Counted from the stretch's first letter, positions 7,082-16,300 are shown. The stretch is DNA of 22,092 bases from an uncultured Bacteroidales bacterium (GCA_937906165.1 CALCYA010000099.1:1-22092), one strand, 5' to 3'. Notes: generated by a model from the letters alone, not told the origin. Numbers and translations: made by a program.

Positions 7082-7374
7082 TCTGAATTTGCTTTATTCA
7101 TTTATAACTGATAAAGGCGCCGATTAGTGTGCACTGTTTTGCTTTTTTAATTTTTTTAACCTAATATGAACTTTATGGCAGTTTTTTGCAAATTGGAGTC
7201 CGGTGCCAATTCTCGGCTCTTTTTATCCATTGAATTTTATAGATAAATCGCCTTTTTTCTTAAATAAAAATATTTTTTTAAAAAATAATCTATTATATTA
7301 GCGCCGGAGAATGGGTAGGGTATATTGTGCTCTTTTCTGGATATTGTTGATATCTATTTTTTAAATTTTATAAT
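7082..7374. other. Divergent intergenic region, A+T-rich
   Basis: 293 bases between the Crp-like gene and the GH85 gene, which point away from each other. It must hold both promoters. The best plus-strand candidate is TATATTAG at 7294-7301 (7 of 8 to the -7 consensus), with no clear -33. I see no perfect element on either strand, no RNA gene and no strong hairpin. The A/T-tracts at 7261-7290 could act as an UP-like or bent-DNA element. Confidence 0.4.
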
Positions 7375-10300
7375 ATGAAAAAAAGACATTTGTTATCATT
7401 CGCTATTGCTCTGTTATCGGCAGGTGCGATGGCACAGAGTTTTCCCTCACACGAGATGTATGTGAAGGACGGTAGGCCCGAGAACATCGTGAGTGCCTTG
7501 GATAAGTGGGAACCTGGCAAACCATGGAATGGTGATGCCAGTTACGTTGATGAGAACTTCTGGATCTCCCGTGTTCCTTTGAAGGACCGTTTCCGTCCGG
7601 GTGACCATGCTAACGATAATCTTAATGATGAAAACAATAAGAATTTCTGTTGGATGGCTCCTACCGGTGAAATGAGTAAGAAGTGGGGTGCTTTGCCACG
7701 TTATAACTTCGATGCTGATAATTTCAACATGTGGCAGTACCTTGATATCCACTCAAACTGGACCAATGGTTTCTGGCGAGTTCCCGGTGCATTCAATGAC
7801 GTTGCGCACAAGAATGGTGTAAAGACCGGTTGTACTTACTTCATCGATTGGGGTACCGGTGTAAACCAGATGGATGAGCCCGGTAAGACACTCTATGAAC
7901 TTGCTACTCCGGGTACAAACTCTTATGGTGATCAGTACAAGTACTCCCGCAAACTCATCCAGTTCCTGAAATATTACGGTATTGACGGTCTCTGTTTCAA
8001 TCCTGAGGGTTATTGGGGCTATACTGTGTACAGCCGTTTCATCCCGTTCCTGGCCGAGTGTCACAAGATTGCGAAGGAACTCAATCATCCTTTCCATGTG
8101 GACTGGTATGCATTTGTTACAAATACTGGCCAGTTGAGTGATAATGGCTGTAGGCTTACGACCAATAACAACAATTGGTTCCATCATGCGGGGACAGACC
8201 AGCCGGTAACTGATGTGTACTTCCTCAACTACAACTGGACCGAGTCTGGTCTTAAGGAGAGTGTGAATACAGCAAAGAGCCATGGCCGTTCAACATTCGA
8301 CGTTTATGCTGGCTTTGATATGCAGGGCCGTGGTTATGGAAAGAACGGTAATGCCGGTTGGAGTGCTTTGATGCGTCAGCCTGTCAGCATCGTTGTTTGG
8401 GGTGCTCATGACCGCAATCAGCTTTATATCTCTTCTACAGAGGGCGGTCAGAGCGACTATGCTGTGCAGAATGAATACCAGAAGAAACAGGAGATGCTGT
8501 TCTCTGGCGGTAACCGTAACGTCCTCAATATGCCTGCTCTGACAGATGCAAACGTAACTTCTTCTTTCAGCGACCTCCAGGATTGGCACGGTTATGCTAC
8601 AGCTGTTATCGAGCGCTCGACACTCGATGAGCTTCCGTTCGTGACACGTTTCAACCTCGGTAACGGCCGTTTCTTCAACAAGGATGGTGTTACTACATGG
8701 AGCCACAAGTGGTACAACTACGGTATGCAGGACTTGCTTCCTACATGGCGCTGGTGGATTGACAACGGTGACGGCAAGACTGTTCCTGCAGATGCAGTCT
8801 CTATTGACTTTACATATGATGATGCTTGGTTCGCCGGCTCTTGTTTGAAATTGCACGGTGCCACAAAGCGTTCCGATGTACGTATGTTCGCTACAAAGTG
8901 GAATGTGGCTGCTGCTGATGACGAGTTCCGTCTCGTGTTCAAGCCAAAGGCTGCGGCTGCCGGCTTTGAGCTGATGGTTGCCAAGGAGAACGGTGAGAGC
9001 AACTTCGTATATGTTCCTGTTACTGGCGACATAAAGGCCGGTGAGTGGAACGAGGTTGTAATCAAGGCTTCTGAGGCCGGTCTTGTTGCCGGTGACGTTA
9101 TCGGTTGCGTAGGTCTTTCTGTAAAGGATACCGATGCTGCATATGAGGTTCTCTTGGGTGAGTTCGCATTTGTACCTGCCGGTTTCAATGAGCAGCCTGA
9201 GACTCCGACAATCACTCATGCCGAGGTTATGAAGCGTTACTACAACCGTGCTGATATCAAGGTTGTGTTCAATATGCCTACTCCTGCAACACGCGCTGCC
9301 GAGTACGAGGGTTGCCCTGTTTATAATGAAGAGGTAGGTGCTTGGTACTATGAGATTTATGTAAAACAGGAGGGTCAGGAGACACTTCTTACAACTACAA
9401 CATCATGGGCTGCATACGTTGTTGACGCTGCTCTTATCCCACGCGTTGAGACATTGCAGATTGGTGTTCGCGCAGTCGGTAAGGACGGACGTACAATGGG
9501 TAATATCGTATGGAGTGAGGAGATTGAAGAGCCTTTGACAATGATTGAGACTCTAACGGTTGACAAGGATGTCATTAAGCCTAACGAGGAGTTCACAATC
9601 GGTTTCGAGGATCCGAACCATCCTGTTGCCGACATCAAGATTTATAATGCAATGACAAATGAGATGGTAGCAAGCGCTGATGGTGTTCTCACTATGAAAG
9701 CATCTCTTCCTGCGGTTGGTAGCTATGATGTTGAGGTGACAACGAATGGTGAGACATTGATGAACCGTTCACTCATTCTTGTTACTCCTGAAGAAACAGG
9801 TCGTCTGCCATATATCGGTAGTATCGAGGCTGACAAGACAGAGGTAGATGGTGGCCAGGATGTTGACTTTACAGCCGAGATTGCAGATGGTACAACATTT
9901 GCAGGTGCTCCTTGTACAGTGTCACAGTCTCTTTACATGAGCGAGCCTTACCAGTTCACTGTAGATGCCGCTATCATGAGCGAGTATACAAATACTTCAT
10001 TCGCGCTCTGGTTCAAGGTAGAGAAGTTTGAGCATGCGTCATTGGGTACCCTGCTCATGACAAAGGTTAACCGTAATTGCAACAATGGTTCTTGGACTGA
10101 TAACGTTTGGGGTGAGATGTGGACAGCTATACGTCCAGCCGGTTATGCAAAGAATAATAATATCGGTCGTGATAATGCTGAAAATGAGTTGTCTCTATCA
10201 ACTGATGCACCTCGTGCGGGTACACCGAACTATGAGCACAACAATGATGTCGATATCCTTTCTGAAGGTTACAGCCTGATGCCTGGTGTATGGTACCACG

Positions 10301-11181
10301 TTTGTGCTGTCAAATCGGGTAAGGAGTTGGCGCTTTATCTCAATGGCAAACTTATCGCCAGCGGAACTTCACGCGGTAAGGGTCCGTATAACTGGAACGG
10401 TGCAAAATTCTATGTCGGTGGTTCGATGACAAACCTTGCAAGCTTGACAGGTTGGGTTGATGAGGTCCAGATATGGAGCAAGGCGCTTACAGCGGCAGAG
10501 GTTCAGGAGGCGATGAGAGGTTATTCTTCAGCACCTGCAAACCTTGAGGGTTATTTTACATTCGAGGAGCAGAAGACCGACAGCGAGGGTTACATCTACT
10601 TCCCCAATACCGGTAAGAATTCAGCAGCTGTTCCCGGCGGTTACATGACAACCGGTAAGGAGGAGAATGGTTATACTACAGACTACAAGCAGAACCAGTT
10701 GACAACAACTCTTGGTGTACCAATGCTGACAGGAACTTTCCCAATCAAGTATGAGTCTTCTAAGTGGCTGGTTGACGGTGCCCGTCTGAATGCATCTACA
10801 GCTACCACAGCTAATGCTACATACACCGGTGCTGCAGGCAAATACCCGGTAACTCTTGTTGCTACAAACTCTTGGGGTTCTGTAACAAAGACAATCTCTG
10901 ACTACATCGTGATTACTTCTATTGATGACGTGAACGCTGACGGTGGCTACATGGTTTATCCTAAGCCTTTCGAGGGTACAGCAAACGTACTCTTCGCCGA
11001 GGATGGTCTCTTTGAAGTAGCTGTGTTCGCGGCTGACGGCAAACTTGTCGCTAACGATGCCTTCGAGGTGCGTGCCGGCGAGCTCCGCGAGGTCTCTATT
11101 GCCGATGCAAACAGCGGTGTATATGTTGTCGTTATCCTCAAGGAGGGTAAGGCTATCCGCTCATTCAAGATTGTAAAGTGA
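7375..11181 (+). CDS. GH85 endo-beta-N-acetylglucosaminidase with LamG module and T9SS tail
   Basis: A 1268-residue secreted enzyme predicted to cut the chitobiose core (GlcNAc-beta-1,4-GlcNAc) of N-glycans. A Sec signal peptide ends at about residue 20 (AGAMA/QS). The GH85 barrel covers about 40-450: MWQYLDIHSNWTNG (119-132), AHKNGVKTGCTYF (144-156), the catalytic pair in YGIDGLCFNPEGYWG (N209 and E211, the family N-x-E), and DVYAGFDMQGRG (309-320). Then come a jelly-roll module (about 465-605), FN3/Ig-like modules (about 612-815), a LamG-type concanavalin fold (about 855-1065, GVWYHVCAVKSGKELALYLN and VDEVQIWSKAL), and a PKD/Ig-like module (about 1080-1180). Residues about 1182-1268 resemble a type A T9SS C-terminal sorting domain (GVYVVVILKEGKAIRSFKIVK). 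The gene stands alone with its own terminator and no SusC/SusD neighbours. Confidence 0.9.
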   Translation: MKKRHLLSFAIALLSAGAMAQSFPSHEMYVKDGRPENIVSALDKWEPGKPWNGDASYVDENFWISRVPLKDRFRPGDHANDNLNDENNKNFCWMAPTGEMSKKWGALPRYNFDADNFNMWQYLDIHSNWTNGFWRVPGAFNDVAHKNGVKTGCTYFIDWGTGVNQMDEPGKTLYELATPGTNSYGDQYKYSRKLIQFLKYYGIDGLCFNPEGYWGYTVYSRFIPFLAECHKIAKELNHPFHVDWYAFVTNTGQLSDNGCRLTTNNNNWFHHAGTDQPVTDVYFLNYNWTESGLKESVNTAKSHGRSTFDVYAGFDMQGRGYGKNGNAGWSALMRQPVSIVVWGAHDRNQLYISSTEGGQSDYAVQNEYQKKQEMLFSGGNRNVLNMPALTDANVTSSFSDLQDWHGYATAVIERSTLDELPFVTRFNLGNGRFFNKDGVTTWSHKWYNYGMQDLLPTWRWWIDNGDGKTVPADAVSIDFTYDDAWFAGSCLKLHGATKRSDVRMFATKWNVAAADDEFRLVFKPKAAAAGFELMVAKENGESNFVYVPVTGDIKAGEWNEVVIKASEAGLVAGDVIGCVGLSVKDTDAAYEVLLGEFAFVPAGFNEQPETPTITHAEVMKRYYNRADIKVVFNMPTPATRAAEYEGCPVYNEEVGAWYYEIYVKQEGQETLLTTTTSWAAYVVDAALIPRVETLQIGVRAVGKDGRTMGNIVWSEEIEEPLTMIETLTVDKDVIKPNEEFTIGFEDPNHPVADIKIYNAMTNEMVASADGVLTMKASLPAVGSYDVEVTTNGETLMNRSLILVTPEETGRLPYIGSIEADKTEVDGGQDVDFTAEIADGTTFAGAPCTVSQSLYMSEPYQFTVDAAIMSEYTNTSFALWFKVEKFEHASLGTLLMTKVNRNCNNGSWTDNVWGEMWTAIRPAGYAKNNNIGRDNAENELSLSTDAPRAGTPNYEHNNDVDILSEGYSLMPGVWYHVCAVKSGKELALYLNGKLIASGTSRGKGPYNWNGAKFYVGGSMTNLASLTGWVDEVQIWSKALTAAEVQEAMRGYSSAPANLEGYFTFEEQKTDSEGYIYFPNTGKNSAAVPGGYMTTGKEENGYTTDYKQNQLTTTLGVPMLTGTFPIKYESSKWLVDGARLNASTATTANATYTGAAGKYPVTLVATNSWGSVTKTISDYIVITSIDDVNADGGYMVYPKPFEGTANVLFAEDGLFEVAVFAADGKLVANDAFEVRAGELREVSIADANSGVYVVVILKEGKAIRSFKIVK

Positions 11182-11201
11182 TCTTTAGCCTATAACTGAT
11201 T

Positions 11202-11235
11202 GCGGGGCTGCCTCAAAGGCGGCCCCGCTTCTTGT
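11202..11235 (+). terminator. Strong terminator of the GH85 gene
   Basis: The stem GCGGGGCTGCC pairs with GGCGGCCCCGC (one wobble) around TCAAA, followed by TTCTTGT. It starts 21 bases past the stop codon. Confidence 0.9.
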
Positions 11236-11328
11236 ATATAATTATATAATATGTCCGTGCGGATAGCAACCGTTGATATCCTGTTTTTGTCCTAAAAGGA
11301 AAGTCATTACAAAATTTAGCCTACTTAT

Positions 11329-11360
11329 TTTGCTATTGAGCCGAACTTGCATTAACTTCG
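11329..11360 (+). promoter_or_regulatory. Promoter of the miaA operon
   Basis: TTTG (11329-11332) and TAACTTCG (11353-11360, 7 of 8 to TAnnTTTG) are spaced by exactly 20 bases. The predicted start near 11366 leaves a leader of about 32 bases to the ATG at 11398. Confidence 0.65.
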
Positions 11361-11397
11361 CGTTGTAATATGGCGCATTGTATATGTGCATTTTGCT

Positions 11398-12330
11398 ATG
11401 CAGGAACGTAAAGAAAAATATGATATGTTGGCGGTTGTGGGCCCGACGGCCTGCGGCAAGACTTCGTTGGCGGTGGACCTCGCGCTCTCCATTGATGGAG
11501 CCGAGATAATAAGCGCCGACAGCCGTCAGGTGTATCGTGGCATGGATATAGGTACCGGTAAGGATCTTGCGGAGTATACCCGTGGGGATGTTACAGTGCC
11601 TTCGCATCTGCTTGATATTGTCGATGCCGGCGAGAAATACAATCTTTTTGAGTTCCAGCACGATTTTCTCAAGGCCTATGAAGATATAAAGGCACGTGGT
11701 GCATATCCTGTGATGTGCGGCGGAAGTGGCCTCTATGTGGAGTCCGTGTTGCGTGGTTACCGTCTGCTGCCGGTTCCCGAGAATCCGGACTTGCGTGCAA
11801 GGCTCGAGGAGAAAAGCCTTGAGGAACTCACGGCAATCCTTGCCGGGTACAAGAGCCTGCATAACAATACGGATACAGACAGCAAGAAACGTGCAATCCG
11901 CGCCATTGAGATTGAGGAGTATTACCTTTCGCGGCCTGTTGAAGAGCGTTCTTTTCCGCAGATAAACGCGCTTGTGGTGGGTGTCTCTGTCGACCGCGAG
12001 GTGCGCCGCGAGAGAATAAGCCGCCGTTTGCGTGAACGCCTAAAGGAGGGTATGGTCGACGAGGTCCGTGCCTTGCTTGATAACGGCCTTGATCCGGAAC
12101 AACTCATATATTATGGTCTGGAATACAAGTATCTGACGCTTTACCTTACAGGGGCAATGGACTATGATGATATGGTGCGTGGACTGGAAATAGCAATACA
12201 CCAGTTCGCCAAACGTCAGATGACATGGTTCCGTGGAATGGAAAAACGTGGTGTGGATATAAGATGGGTTGATGCTTCGCTTGAGCGCGGGCAGTTGGTT
12301 GAACAGATAAAAGGGATGCTGTATGATTGA
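11398..12330 (+). CDS. miaA: tRNA dimethylallyltransferase
   Basis: Transfers the dimethylallyl group of DMAPP to N6 of A37 in tRNAs that read UNN codons, the first step to ms2i6A, which steadies codon-anticodon pairing. From the ATG at 11398 it has 310 residues, normal for the family. The P-loop is GPTACGKT (15-22). SADSRQVYRGMDIGTGK (39-55) carries the catalytic aspartate and substrate-binding residues, GGSGLYVESVLRG is the second conserved block, and HQFAKRQMTWFRG is the C-terminal tRNA-contact block. The frame can also be read from a GTG at 11386 (four extra residues) or from an ATG at 11425; I prefer 11398 for its spacing from the promoter. Bacteroidetes often carry two MiaA copies, so this may be a paralogue. 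It overlaps the next gene by 8 bases. Confidence 0.93.
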   Translation: MQERKEKYDMLAVVGPTACGKTSLAVDLALSIDGAEIISADSRQVYRGMDIGTGKDLAEYTRGDVTVPSHLLDIVDAGEKYNLFEFQHDFLKAYEDIKARGAYPVMCGGSGLYVESVLRGYRLLPVPENPDLRARLEEKSLEELTAILAGYKSLHNNTDTDSKKRAIRAIEIEEYYLSRPVEERSFPQINALVVGVSVDREVRRERISRRLRERLKEGMVDEVRALLDNGLDPEQLIYYGLEYKYLTLYLTGAMDYDDMVRGLEIAIHQFAKRQMTWFRGMEKRGVDIRWVDASLERGQLVEQIKGMLYD

Positions 12331-13273
12331 TAATGTGAGCAGGAACAGGCATCGTTGGGGTATAATATATGCACCTAAAGTAGGTGCTCTGCGCCCTATG
12401 AAGATGTGGCACGAGATACGCGAATATCTTGCAGAGAAGGGTGTCGAGTATGATTTCATACAATCGGAGAACTTTGATTCCATAGAGCGTCAGGCACGTA
12501 TGTTTGCCGATAATGGCTATGGGACAATCGTCATTGCCGGTGGTGACGGAGCCTTGCAGGATGCCATCAACGGTGTAATGTCATCCCCGAATCGTGACAC
12601 GGTGGCTATGGGTATAATCCCATACGGTATTGCCAATGATTATGCCGGCTATTGGGGAATGGCTGTCGATGATTACAAGTCGGCCATTGACAGCATCATG
12701 ACGCGTCGTCTGCGCAAGGTGGATGTGGGATGTTGTATATACAGTGAGGACGGTGAGGAGAAGAAACGCTATTTCCTGAATGTGCTCAACATTGGTGTGT
12801 CTGCATATATTGTGGAACTGGCGAACAAGAAAAGGACATTCTTCGCAAAGGTCGCGTATCGTGTACTGGGCGCTTTTCACCTTCTCTTCCGCAGGCAGAA
12901 TTTCCGCATGAGGTTCAGGTTGAACTGTCAGACGGTGGACAAAAAGCTCATGATGCTTTTTGTCGGCAATTCGCGCGGCTACGGTATGACTCCGAGCGCT
13001 GTACCTTATAACGGATGGCTCGATGTCTCGGCCATCAGGATGCCCAAGTTCCTGGGTGTCCTTGAGGGGTTGCATATGCTCATGCGCCGCAGGATACTCA
13101 ATTTTAAACTGGTGGAGCCTTTCCGTTCAACTGATATCCTCATTGAGGATGTAGGCGGTGCAGGCATCGGTATCGACGGGCGTCCGTTCAAACCCTCATT
13201 TCCGCTTCACGTGGTGGTGGAGCCCGAAACCCTAAATTTGATAATTCCTTCAAAAATAAATAAAAGATTATGA
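12323..13273 (+). CDS. Diacylglycerol kinase-family lipid kinase
   Basis: A 316-residue cytosolic or membrane-associated protein with the DAGK catalytic domain. The nucleotide-binding motif is GGDGALQDAING (residues 73-84), followed by IPYGIANDYA (99-108), which corresponds to the usual PxGTxNDFA with the Thr replaced by Ala. The C-terminal beta-sandwich ends with GIGIDGRPF, matching the conserved D/G-rich element of YegS/DgkB-type kinases. The family phosphorylates diacylglycerol, sphingosine-like or other membrane lipids, and the substrate cannot be read here. Bacteroidales make sphingolipids, so a sphingoid-base substrate is possible but not shown. It overlaps miaA by 8 bases and kdsA by 4 (ATGA), so translation is probably coupled across the operon. 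The neighbouring KDO synthase suggests envelope work. Confidence 0.85.
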   Translation: MIDNVSRNRHRWGIIYAPKVGALRPMKMWHEIREYLAEKGVEYDFIQSENFDSIERQARMFADNGYGTIVIAGGDGALQDAINGVMSSPNRDTVAMGIIPYGIANDYAGYWGMAVDDYKSAIDSIMTRRLRKVDVGCCIYSEDGEEKKRYFLNVLNIGVSAYIVELANKKRTFFAKVAYRVLGAFHLLFRRQNFRMRFRLNCQTVDKKLMMLFVGNSRGYGMTPSAVPYNGWLDVSAIRMPKFLGVLEGLHMLMRRRILNFKLVEPFRSTDILIEDVGGAGIGIDGRPFKPSFPLHVVVEPETLNLIIPSKINKRL

Positions 13274-14073
13274 CTATCAGAGAATTGACATCTACTGAGA
13301 ATTTCTTTCTTCTTGCAGGCCCTTGTGTCATCGAGGGTGAGGAGATGGCTATGAGAATAGCAGAGCGTATTGTCGCAATGACAGCCGACAGGAATATCCC
13401 TTATGTTTTCAAGGGGTCGTACCGCAAGGCCAACCGCTCGCGTCTCGATTCGTTCACCGGTATCGGTGACGAGAACGCGTTGCGTGTTCTGCGCAGGGTG
13501 CGTGAGACATTCAACATCCCTGTCGTTACTGATATCCACTCTGCCGAAGAGGCCGAGATGGCTGCGGAGTATGTCGATATCCTCCAGATTCCGGCGTTCC
13601 TCTGCCGTCAGACCGATCTGCTTGTCGCGGCAGCAAAGACCGGCCGAATCGTGAATATCAAGAAAGGACAGTTCCTCTCTCCCGAGGCAATGAAGTTCGC
13701 TGCAGAGAAGGTCGTGTCCGAGGGTGGTGCGGGCAATGTCATGCTTACTGAACGCGGTACCACATTCGGATATCAGGATCTTGTGGTCGACTTCCGTGGT
13801 ATTCCGCAGATGCGTACATTCGGCTATCCTGTGGTTATGGATATAACGCACTCGTTGCAGCAGCCAAACCAGACTGCCGGTGTCACCGGCGGTATGCCGC
13901 AGATGATTGAGACCATTGCCAAGGCTGCCATTGCTGTGGGTGCCGACGGACTCTTCATCGAGACTCACGAGAATCCGGAAGTCGCAAAGAGTGACGGTGC
14001 CAACATGCTGCGTCTTGACCTTCTCGAGGGGCTGCTCGACCGTTTGCTCAAGGTAAGGGCTGCGGTAAGATAA
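13270..14073 (+). CDS. kdsA: 3-deoxy-8-phosphooctulonate synthase (KDO-8-P synthase)
   Basis: Condenses phosphoenolpyruvate with arabinose 5-phosphate to KDO 8-phosphate, a cytosolic step towards the inner core of lipopolysaccharide. The 267-residue TIM barrel is full length. Visible motifs are LAGPCVIEGEE (15-25), FKGSYRKANRSR (47-58), DIHSAEEAE, IPAFLCRQTDLL, KKGQFLSPEAM, TERGTTFGY and DITHSLQQPN, with the ETHENPEVAKSDG block near the end. Cys19 in AGPC is the metal ligand of class II (metal-dependent) enzymes, as in Aquifex; metal-independent E. coli KdsA has Asn there. The partner His, Glu and Asp ligands also appear present (THS, FIETH, KSDG). It begins within the lipid kinase stop codon (ATGA) and closes the overlapping trio. 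Confidence 0.96.
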   Translation: MTIRELTSTENFFLLAGPCVIEGEEMAMRIAERIVAMTADRNIPYVFKGSYRKANRSRLDSFTGIGDENALRVLRRVRETFNIPVVTDIHSAEEAEMAAEYVDILQIPAFLCRQTDLLVAAAKTGRIVNIKKGQFLSPEAMKFAAEKVVSEGGAGNVMLTERGTTFGYQDLVVDFRGIPQMRTFGYPVVMDITHSLQQPNQTAGVTGGMPQMIETIAKAAIAVGADGLFIETHENPEVAKSDGANMLRLDLLEGLLDRLLKVRAAVR

Positions 14074-14124
14074 ATGCATTGATGAATAAATTCTGTTCAT
14101 CACAATTGTTTTTTGACATACAGA

Positions 14125-14165
14125 CAACAGAGGCGGCCGAAATTGAATTTTAGTCGCCTTTGTTG
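14125..14165 (+). terminator. Hairpin between kdsA and the DUF5686-like gene
   Basis: CAACAGAGGCG pairs with CGCCTTTGTTG (one G-T wobble) around a 19-base A+T-rich loop. There is no T-run after it, and it ends only 11 bases before the next start codon. It could be a weak or attenuating terminator, or an mRNA structure that masks or processes the leader of the following gene. Confidence 0.45.
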
Positions 14166-14176
14166 GCCTGATTGCA

Positions 14177-16300
14177 ATGAGGTTCTTTTTGCTTTACATA
14201 CTTGCATCGTTGCTTCCGCTCTCCTTGCCGGCTGCGGAACGTGACTCTGTTGCCACCGCGCTTGTCGAGCGTCTCTCTCACAACGTGGCGGTAGATGATG
14301 TGAGTGGTGTCGAAGGTGTCGTTTATATCAGGCAAAAGGTGGAGGTGGAGAAGAAGAATCTCTTTGTCAACCACTTCCCCGACATGACCCGCTTCGACAA
14401 GGATGAGAACAGCTACCTTTCGGAGTATCTCTATAACTTCAGTTCACTTTACGGTAAGTTGCCCGAGATGCAGCTTCTCTCTTTGCAAACGACCCATAGA
14501 CGTGGAAAAGGTGAGATGGATAGGGTGCTCTCCTTTATGACCCCGATGTTTTACGGCGAGAGACTTTTCAACGGCGAATACCTCTCACCGTTCTACTCTG
14601 CTAACATCAAATATTACGATTATGCTTTCAGCAAGTCACATGTTGCCCCGGGAGAGACTCTTGTTGAATTCGTTTCGCGTTACGACAATATACAGCTTTT
14701 CAGCAAAGGAAGCATTCTTGTGAGTGATGCCTATGAGCTCCCGTTGCGTTTGGTTCTGGAGGGGTGGGACGAGCAGTGTCGCTTTGTGGTAACACTTTTT
14801 ATGGGGCAGAGTTCGGGTCATAGGTGTCTGGTGGATTCCATTGACCTTTCCATCAATTATGATTTCCTTGGTAACAGGATGGATATAATGGCCAATGGCG
14901 TATTCAGCTGTACTAATGTGGTTCGGCATAGTGATGCGAAAACCCCACGTGACAGGTACGATATAACAGCAAGGCATATTGGGACGGCCCATCTGTGTGC
15001 CATGAAAGATGTGCATATGGAGAGTCTTCGTTTGCGTCCTCTGTGTGTGTCCGACTCGCTTTTCTATGCCTCGAAAGCAGCTTCACGCAAGAGTGATTCC
15101 ACAGACTATTCTCTTGCTGTCGTCGACGATGAGTTCCGTATAAGGCGCCTGTTGTGGAGGGTGGGTGATGAGGCTTTCAGCAGCCACACCGTAGCATGGG
15201 GTGAGAGCGACCTGCGCTTCTCTCCGCTTGTGAATCCTTCGTGCCTCTCTTACAGCTCGAGCCGCGGTTTGGCCTACAGGTTTTCTCTCAATTTCAGACT
15301 CCGCATGCGTGCCGGGCAGGTTTTTACAGTAAGGCCTATGGTGGGCTACAGCTTCAAACATAAGGAGTTCTATTGGGGTGTGCGCAGTGTACTCCCGTTC
15401 GCGCCTATGCGCCGCGGACGGCTTTCGTTGAATGTGGGGCGCGGAAGCAGTGTCTATAGCAGCGCGTTCCTTGACCTTATAAAGGATAGCCCGCTCGATT
15501 CATTGCGTTTCGATAAACTGCCGTTGCTCTATTATCGCGATTTTCATTTGAAACTCGATGCCTCCATTGAACCTGCAAATGGCCTTGAGGTGATGTTGGG
15601 CGCGAATTTCTACGAACGCTCCCTTTATGGCGATGCTGTGGGCGATGCCGCAGGTGCCGATGCTCCAAAGCGTCGCTACCGTCAGTTTGCACCCCATGCG
15701 CGCATCACTTGGCAACCCGGTATGTTCTATTATATATCCAACGGGCGCAAGGTTAATGTGGGTTCGTTGGCTCCCCGCTTCTCGCTTGACGTGGAGCAGG
15801 GTGTCAGCGGTCTTTTCGGCTCTCATGGTGTGTATACCCGCGCCGAGCTTGATGTGCAGCACAAGTATCATCTTTCACCGGGCGCTTCGCTCTATCTGCG
15901 TGCCGGTACCGGCGGTTACTTCCATACAAAGGATATCTTCTTTGTCGATTATGCCTTCCTCAAGGATAACCTCCTTGCGCTTGATAAGGAGGATGAGATA
16001 AGCGGTGTTTTCCAGCTGCTCGACAGGGAGTGGTACAATGCGGCTAAAAAGTATGTCCGCCTGAATGCCAGCTATGAGTCTCCGCTGCTCTTGCTGCAAC
16101 GTATTGCACCGCGTGTCAGTTTCATAAAAAATGAGACTCTTTATGCCGGCATGCTTTTCATTTCGCATCTTTGTCCCTATTGGGAGTGCGGTTATGGCGT
16201 TGAGACCCCGTATATCAATGTTGGCCTTTTTGCAGGCTTCGAGAAGGTTTCTTTCCATAAAATCGGCTTCAAAGTGACCATTTCGCTCTTCAATGAGTGA
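14177..16300 (+). CDS. DUF5686-like outer-membrane protein
   Basis: A 707-residue exported protein. The signal peptide covers about residues 1-19 (LPLSLPAAE). The N-terminal third resembles the periplasmic part of DUF5686 proteins (YIRQKVEVEKKNLFVNHFPDM, SEYLYNFSSLYGK, then MTPMFYGERLFNGEYLSPFY). The rest is strand-rich and ends like a barrel, with HTKDIFFVDYAFLKDN and LDREWYNAAKKYVRLNASYE near the C terminus and KIGFKVTISLFNE at the end. DUF5686 proteins are large Bacteroidetes outer-membrane proteins of unknown function, often with an N-terminal carboxypeptidase-regulatory-like domain. That domain is absent here, so this is a shorter form. It may be transcribed with kdsA, as I find no good promoter in the 103-base gap, but a hairpin lies between them. 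The family call is from memory and moderately sure; export to the envelope is much surer. Confidence 0.72.
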   Translation: MRFFLLYILASLLPLSLPAAERDSVATALVERLSHNVAVDDVSGVEGVVYIRQKVEVEKKNLFVNHFPDMTRFDKDENSYLSEYLYNFSSLYGKLPEMQLLSLQTTHRRGKGEMDRVLSFMTPMFYGERLFNGEYLSPFYSANIKYYDYAFSKSHVAPGETLVEFVSRYDNIQLFSKGSILVSDAYELPLRLVLEGWDEQCRFVVTLFMGQSSGHRCLVDSIDLSINYDFLGNRMDIMANGVFSCTNVVRHSDAKTPRDRYDITARHIGTAHLCAMKDVHMESLRLRPLCVSDSLFYASKAASRKSDSTDYSLAVVDDEFRIRRLLWRVGDEAFSSHTVAWGESDLRFSPLVNPSCLSYSSSRGLAYRFSLNFRLRMRAGQVFTVRPMVGYSFKHKEFYWGVRSVLPFAPMRRGRLSLNVGRGSSVYSSAFLDLIKDSPLDSLRFDKLPLLYYRDFHLKLDASIEPANGLEVMLGANFYERSLYGDAVGDAAGADAPKRRYRQFAPHARITWQPGMFYYISNGRKVNVGSLAPRFSLDVEQGVSGLFGSHGVYTRAELDVQHKYHLSPGASLYLRAGTGGYFHTKDIFFVDYAFLKDNLLALDKEDEISGVFQLLDREWYNAAKKYVRLNASYESPLLLLQRIAPRVSFIKNETLYAGMLFISHLCPYWECGYGVETPYINVGLFAGFEKVSFHKIGFKVTISLFNE

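Noticed and set aside
8290..9219. 309-codon minus-strand ORF inside the GH85 gene
   Set aside because: It lies antisense to a clear GH85/jelly-roll coding region, has no recognisable domain and no promoter.
11386..11397. GTG start for miaA
   Set aside because: It adds four residues (MHFA) before an ATG that fits the promoter spacing and family length. Possible but less likely.
13207..14127. 306-codon minus-strand ORF opposite kdsA
   Set aside because: It mirrors the strongly biased codons of kdsA. The protein is Cys/His-rich without a fold signature.
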